Below are positions 59,309-64,000 of a DNA stretch of 64,000 nucleotides, in pieces. How positions within the stretch are numbered: position 1 is the stretch's first letter; each line of letters opens with the position of its first letter. Under the pieces are notes generated by a model. It saw nothing but the letters and a program-made list of their open reading frames with translations. It searched no databases and had not been told where the DNA came from. The DNA is from Acidimicrobiales bacterium. Lineage in GTDB: Bacteria > Actinomycetota > Acidimicrobiia > Acidimicrobiales > SZUA-35. The translations under genes were made by a program, and so were the position numbers. The DNA lies in NCBI GenBank assembly GCA_020629155.1, contig JAHDDW010000001.1, forward strand, positions 415,582 through 479,581. The letters are read 5' to 3'.

Positions 59309-60479
59309 ACGATTTGACCTGACCATAGCCGTTCGCAGAACTGCTTCCAATGAAAACTCTCTATCCCGTCATGCACTCGCGGCGCCTGATCAACGCTAGT
59401 GACTAGTATGCTACGGCGAACCGACTGCTCAGCTGCTAACGCTTTAAGCCCTTTCAGCCAATCGCCTCGAAAACGTTTACCAGATTTACATTCAATGGCT
59501 ACTTGCATGTCTCCAATAACAATATCTACCTCAGCACCTGCCTGAGTGCGCCAGAAACGCACTTGATAGTCAAGATTATTGTAATGAAGGTAGCTCTGCA
59601 CTTCCCCGAGAATGAAATGTTCAAAAGCTATTCCATACTGCTCATTTCCAGGAATAACTTGCGTGTTCTCCGGATTAAGATAGTTTGCTACACCGACATC
59701 AAATAAATAGTATTTAGAGGTTTTCGTCAGCGTCCGTTTATTTTTTTTACGCCATGGGTCGAGCCGAAAACCAAGAAGCGTGTCGTCAAGAATTTCAAAA
59801 TAACTCCGTACAGAACTACTACTCACACCGCAGTCACGAGCAATATTTGCATAGTTTATGAGTTCGCCATGCGAGTATCCTAACGCTTCCAGAAATCTTG
59901 AAAAAGCTGGTACGTTTCTTGTTGCCGTTTCGTTGATAATTTCTTCACGAAGGTAGTTGCCGACATATGATCGCAACAACGTTGCTGGGTTCTCTTGCAA
60001 ATAATGAGCAGGCAACAAGCCGAAGTTGAGAGCTCTGGCAAGATCAAAATCTGGCAGCTCATGTGTCGTTAGAGGATACATATGATAACTGACCGCACGA
60101 CCGCCTAAAAGGTTTTTGGCTTCCTTTTTAAGTTTTCTTGCGCTAGAACCACAAAGAATATACGACTTGTCAGTGTTCTCAAGCAGCCAGTGCACCTCGT
60201 CAATGAGAGCTGGGACCTTTTGAATTTCGTCAACAATCACTATTTTTTTATCACTCGCAAGAACTTCTTCCCGCAATGTGTGTGGCTGCAAAAGAAACTG
60301 CGTTTCGTGTTCAGACTTGAGCAAATCAAAGTAAAGCGAATCAGGGTATGTAACACGAAGATACGTTGATTTACCTGTTTGGCGGGCACCCCACAGAAAA
60401 ACGGCAGAAGAGCCCGTTAAAGGGTTAGGGAAAATGTGATATCTAAATAACGCTCATAAGGCAAAATTCGTTGAGACAT
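59302..60479 (-). pseudogene. DUF4143 AAA ATPase gene with a frameshift near its 5' end
   Basis: MSQRILPYERYLDIT from ATG 60479 then a frame change to FPNPLTGSSAVFLWGARQTGKSTYLRVTYPDSLYFDLLKSEHET; C-terminal GAEVDIVIGDMQVAIECKSG. Confidence 0.75.
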
Positions 60480-60524
60480 CCGACGAATTTACTCGAAAAT
60501 CGTCGACTATGTCAACGAATTTTG
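60462..60524. promoter_or_regulatory. Nested inverted repeats around the start of the DUF4143 ATPase gene
   Basis: CAAAATTCGTTG (60462-60473)/CAACGAATTTTG (60513-60524); inner CGACGAATTT/AAAATCGTCG imperfect. Confidence 0.65.
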
Positions 60525-60550
60525 TTTCAAGTCACTTTAAGCTCCGCAAA

Positions 60551-60886
60551 TTAGTGAGAATATATGCAGAATTTATTACCTTGGGGGTCGGCGACAACGA
60601 AATTAATCGCATGTTTTTCAATAAGATTGCCGCCCAACGATTCAATCTGCTCAAGAGCCATGTCCTTATCAGACACTTCGACATCAAAGTGCAACGCATC
60701 GGAAGAGACTTCCGAATCTGAAACGATTTGAAAGCCAAGGCGGACACAAGAAGTACCTGACTCAAGCCAAACAAACGAATCAGATTCTTGCGCAATAGCT
60801 ACGCCTAGGAAACTTGACCAGAAGTTGACAAGCTTTTTAGAAGCATCGGTGTTGAATATAATCGAACGAATTTGCGCGTTAAGCAC
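60551..60886 (-). CDS. VOC (glyoxalase-like) family protein
   Basis: IRSIIFNTDASKKLVNFWSSFLGV...FVVADPQGNKFCIY; GTG start proposed at 60886. Confidence 0.75.
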   Translation of the reverse strand: MLNAQIRSIIFNTDASKKLVNFWSSFLGVAIAQESDSFVWLESGTSCVRLGFQIVSDSEVSSDALHFDVEVSDKDMALEQIESLGGNLIEKHAINFVVADPQGNKFCIYSH

Positions 60887-60893
60887 AGCAAAC

Positions 60894-61490
60894 TCAGCTT
60901 GGAAGATCGCCTGCTTTGGCAATGACATGATCAAACAGACCGTATTCTTGCGCTTCTTTTGCTGTGAACCAACGATCGCGGTCAGAGTCAGCAATGATGC
61001 GTTCAACATCTTGACCTGAGTGCTCTGCAATCAGCTCGGCCATTTCACGCTTAATGCGAATAAGGTTTTCTGCTTGAATAGCAATATCAGAAGCTTGGCC
61101 TTGCACACCAGCGCTTGGCTGATGCATCAAGATACGCGCGTGCGGCAAAGCATAACGTTTGCCAGCAGCGCCAGCAGTCAACAAGAACTGCCCCATCGAA
61201 GCACCAAGCCCTAGACATACAGTAGCGACCTGAGGCTTCACGAACTGCATCGTGTCATAAATAGCCATACCTGCGGTGACCGAACCACCAGGCGAGTTGA
61301 TATAAAGCCATATGTCTTTCTCTTGGTCTTGACCAGCGAGATAGAGCATCTGGGCTGCTATCGAGTTAGCAATACCGTCATCGACTTGTTGACCCAAAAA
61401 AATAATTCGTTCTTTAAGAAGCTGCTGATAAATGTCAAACCCTGGACCAGAGCTAGAAGTTTCTGCTGTTGCAATTGAGGCGGTTGTCAT
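60894..61490 (-). CDS. clpP: ATP-dependent Clp protease proteolytic subunit
   Basis: [56 protein letters not shown]. Confidence 0.97.
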   Translation of the reverse strand: MTTASIATAETSSSGPGFDIYQQLLKERIIFLGQQVDDGIANSIAAQMLYLAGQDQEKDIWLYINSPGGSVTAGMAIYDTMQFVKPQVATVCLGLGASMGQFLLTAGAAGKRYALPHARILMHQPSAGVQGQASDIAIQAENLIRIKREMAELIAEHSGQDVERIIADSDRDRWFTAKEAQEYGLFDHVIAKAGDLPS

Positions 61491-61555
61491 AAATGATAGG
61501 TTATCGTCTTCTTTTACGCTATGGTGTTATCCGTACTGCTTTTATTTATGATTTT

Positions 61556-61639
61556 GCGGACGTGGCGGAATTGGCAGACGCGCTAGGTTTAGGTCCTAGT
61601 ACTCGCAAGAGTGTGAGGGTTCAAGTCCCTCCGTCCGTA
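61556..61639 (+). tRNA. tRNA-Leu (UAG)
   Basis: GCGGACG...CGTCCGT acceptor, anticodon loop TTTAGGT, long variable arm, T-arm GAGGGTTCAAGTCCCTC. Confidence 0.95.
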
Positions 61640-61646
61640 CCGAGAG

Positions 61647-61702
61647 GAACGTACACAAATCCTTTCCAAAACTATTCTTTGGGCCAGGGTTTGTGTACGT
61701 TC
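61647..61702. promoter_or_regulatory. Long hairpin between tRNA-Leu and mrpA
   Basis: GAACGTACACAAA (61647-61659) / TTTGTGTACGTTC (61690-61702), stem extendable inward; no T tract follows. Confidence 0.65.
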
Positions 61703-61734
61703 ACTTCCACAGAGTAAGTTCTTGGTTTAATATC

Positions 61735-64000
61735 ATGATTTTATTATTACTTCCAATTCTTCTTGTCAGCTGCTTATTTCTGGCAGCTTCGGGCAACCGT
61801 TTAGGTCGTCTTGTTTTTCCTTTAGCAGCAGCACCGCTGGTAGTAACATTTATTTGGGGTTGTTCACAACTTGTGTCAACTGCACCCTCAGCAGAGGAAC
61901 GCCTTGTTTGGGTCAGTGGCCTTTCTCTTAACTTCATCTTTCAGCTCAGTTCACTTGCATCGTTGATGACAGTTCTTGTCTCAGGCATCGGCATTTGTGT
62001 ATTTATGTATTCATTTGGATACTTCAGTGATGACTCGCAAGGATTGAATACATTTTCTGCAACCCTACTTCTTTTTAGCACGGCGATGCTCGGATTGGTC
62101 TGGGCCGATTCAGTTTGGACGCTTTTTATATTTTGGGAACTGACATCAATCACATCTTTTTTGCTTGTAGGCCATAAAAACACCTATAAAGAAGCACGTT
62201 TGTCTGCCAGAAGAGCCTTGCTGATTACTGCCGCTGGCGGGCTATGTCTATTGGCTGGCTTATTGCTAATTGCCGACAGCGCAGGCACTACCCGATTAAG
62301 CGAAATGGGAACAGCAGAGTTCTCTAGCACAGCAGCAGTGTTGATTATGATTGCTGCAGCTACCAAATCGGCACAGTTTCCATTTCACATTTGGTTGCCT
62401 GGAGCGATGGCAGCACCAACACCTGTCAGTGCATATTTGCATTCGGCGACCATGGTTAAAGCGGGAGTTGTTTTAGCAGCGTTGTTCTCTCCAACGTTTG
62501 CTGAAACAGGGACGTGGAAAACTGTTGGTCTCTTTTTCGGTATTGCGTCGATGCTATGGGGAGGTATCGGAGCTCTACGACAATTTGATGCCAAACTTAT
62601 CTTGGCATGGGGCACTGTTTCGCAGCTAGGACTGCTTTTCACCTTACTATCGTTGGGTTCTGCAAAAGCAACGTTTGCGGCGATAGCCATTCTTGCTGCG
62701 CATGCCGTTTTTAAAGCTGCGCTCTTTATGGTCGTCGGTGAGATAGACGTGCGAACGGGCACTCGCGACATTCGCAAGCTTGCAGGCTTGGCGAGTTCGA
62801 TGCCAATAACCTTTGGCGTTGCAGCAGTTTCGGCTGCTTCGATGGCTGGGGTGCCGCCGCTGTTAGGCTTCGCCGCGAAGGAAGCTGCGATTGAAGCTGT
62901 GCTCAAGCTGTCTGGCACGCAGGACCTGATAGCTGGTGGCTCAATAGTGGTTGGTTCGGTGATAACAGTCGCGTATACGACTCGATTTATGCTCGGTGTT
63001 TTTTCTACCCCATCGCAAGAAGCTGCGAGCGATGCGACACCAGTTGCTCCTCAATCAGTTGGAATGAGTGTTTCTTCCAGCCTGCTAGGGGCGTGCAGCG
63101 TTATAGGTTTTTTGATATTGCCGAAGGTTTCGACATGGGTGAAATCTGCTGCAATGCAACTCAATCCAGAAGCTGAAATATACAAGCTGTATAGATGGCC
63201 TGGTTTAACAACAGCGTTTTTAGTGTCCGCTGCGATAGTGGCTAGCGGCCTAGTTCTTGGATGGTTCGCTGAGAAGAAAATTGTGGCCGAAGCAAAACCT
63301 GCAGGTGCACGTTTTGCAGATTTGTCAGTCTCAACAATTTTGAGAACAGCGCAAGTTATAACTGGAAAGATGCAACACGGCTCTTTGCCTTTCTACATTG
63401 CAACCATGGCGATAACTGCAAGCGTCGCAACGATGCCTTTTTTGTTTGCATTGGATGTTGAACCGATTTATTGGTCTGATAGTTGGGCGCAAACAACGCT
63501 AGCAATCTTGGCAATTATCTCAAGTTTGACTGTAGCAGCGGTCAGAACACGGTTAAGTGCAGCAATCGCTTTAGGATTTGTTGGGTTAAGCATTACTGGT
63601 CTTTTTGTAGCTCACGGTGCTCCCGATTTAGCGTTAACGCAGCTATTGGTTGAAACAGTTATTGTCGTCGGGTTTGTTGTCGGTTTAGGAAAGCTCGCAC
63701 ACGGGTTTCCGCAAGTCGGTGTCATCTGGAGAGGAGTCCGCTTCTTAGTTTCAGCGCTTATTGGGTTTGCTGTGACGGCCGCGTTAGTAGCCTCTGCGTC
63801 AGCTCCAACGGGTGAGCCTCCGCTAGAAGCGATAGCAGAAAAGTCACAAACAGTCGGTGGAGGAAACAATATTGTTAATGTGATTCTTACTGATATGCGA
63901 GCACTTGACACGCTCGGTGAAATTACCGTGCTTGTTGTGGTTGCAATTGGCATCTTGGCTTTAGCGAAACCTAGGCTGCCTTCAATAGAGCGGGAAGATG
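61735..64000 (+). CDS. mrpA: Na+/H+ antiporter subunit A (MrpA/MbhE-like), runs off window end; not in ORF track
   Basis: Open frame from ATG 61735: DSVWTLFIFWELTSITSFLLVGH, KSAQFPFHIWLPGAMAAPTPVSAYLHSATMVKAGV, HAVFKAALFMVVGEID. Confidence 0.9.
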   Translation, partial: MILLLLPILLVSCLFLAASGNRLGRLVFPLAAAPLVVTFIWGCSQLVSTAPSAEERLVWVSGLSLNFIFQLSSLASLMTVLVSGIGICVFMYSFGYFSDDSQGLNTFSATLLLFSTAMLGLVWADSVWTLFIFWELTSITSFLLVGHKNTYKEARLSARRALLITAAGGLCLLAGLLLIADSAGTTRLSEMGTAEFSSTAAVLIMIAAATKSAQFPFHIWLPGAMAAPTPVSAYLHSATMVKAGVVLAALFSPTFAETGTWKTVGLFFGIASMLWGGIGALRQFDAKLILAWGTVSQLGLLFTLLSLGSAKATFAAIAILAAHAVFKAALFMVVGEIDVRTGTRDIRKLAGLASSMPITFGVAAVSAASMAGVPPLLGFAAKEAAIEAVLKLSGTQDLIAGGSIVVGSVITVAYTTRFMLGVFSTPSQEAASDATPVAPQSVGMSVSSSLLGACSVIGFLILPKVSTWVKSAAMQLNPEAEIYKLYRWPGLTTAFLVSAAIVASGLVLGWFAEKKIVAEAKPAGARFADLSVSTILRTAQVITGKMQHGSLPFYIATMAITASVATMPFLFALDVEPIYWSDSWAQTTLAILAIISSLTVAAVRTRLSAAIALGFVGLSITGLFVAHGAPDLALTQLLVETVIVVGFVVGLGKLAHGFPQVGVIWRGVRFLVSALIGFAVTAALVASASAPTGEPPLEAIAEKSQTVGGGNNIVNVILTDMRALDTLGEITVLVVVAIGILALAKPRLPSIERED

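Noticed and set aside
61701-63953. Antisense ORFs (e.g. 61701-61937, 62385-62918, 63612-63953)
   Set aside because: Low-complexity antisense translations of the mrpA coding strand; mrpA has clear family motifs.
1-64000. Prophage or integrated conjugative element
   Set aside because: No integrase, terminase, capsid, portal or conjugation genes; accessory genes are scattered singly among housekeeping genes.

Overview
The window looks like a chromosomal segment of an actinobacterium. An Acidimicrobiia-like lineage is my inference from the DUF4397/class F sortase/SigK-RskA module, the LCP protein, the LysM-BTAD protein and a CEH...CTDC conserved protein. It carries housekeeping genes (hemB, hemL, folB, pgi, cysDNC, ppa, lnt, fused purL, pyrB, cyclophilin, clpP, the 5' part of mrpA), two tRNAs (Phe partial, Leu-UAG) and envelope/EPS genes (O-antigen ligase-like, Wzz/BY-kinase-like, glycosyltransferases, Alg13/Alg14-like pair). 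These are interleaved with a large accessory load: two Fic-type proteins (one with a degenerate motif), a MazEF-like pair whose toxin appears internally deleted, and five P-loop ATPases each with a C-terminal PD-(D/E)XK-like domain (three DUF4143, one DUF234, one AAA-ATPase_like). Four of the five ATPase genes have their own private repeat cluster immediately upstream. There are also three copies of a REP/MITE-like element with hairpins and imperfect terminal inverted repeats. The most interesting signals are the ATPase/nuclease fleet with locus-specific operator-like repeats, a frameshift that separates the start codon of one ATPase from its P-loop, a membrane LysM-BTAD regulator next to a truncated EssC-like FHA protein, a QTMAN/GTDC1-like glycosyltransferase, and a 23-bp perfect inverted repeat overlapping the start of a small membrane protein gene. 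mrpA and a 58-aa zinc-ribbon ORF are real coding regions absent from the supplied ORF track.
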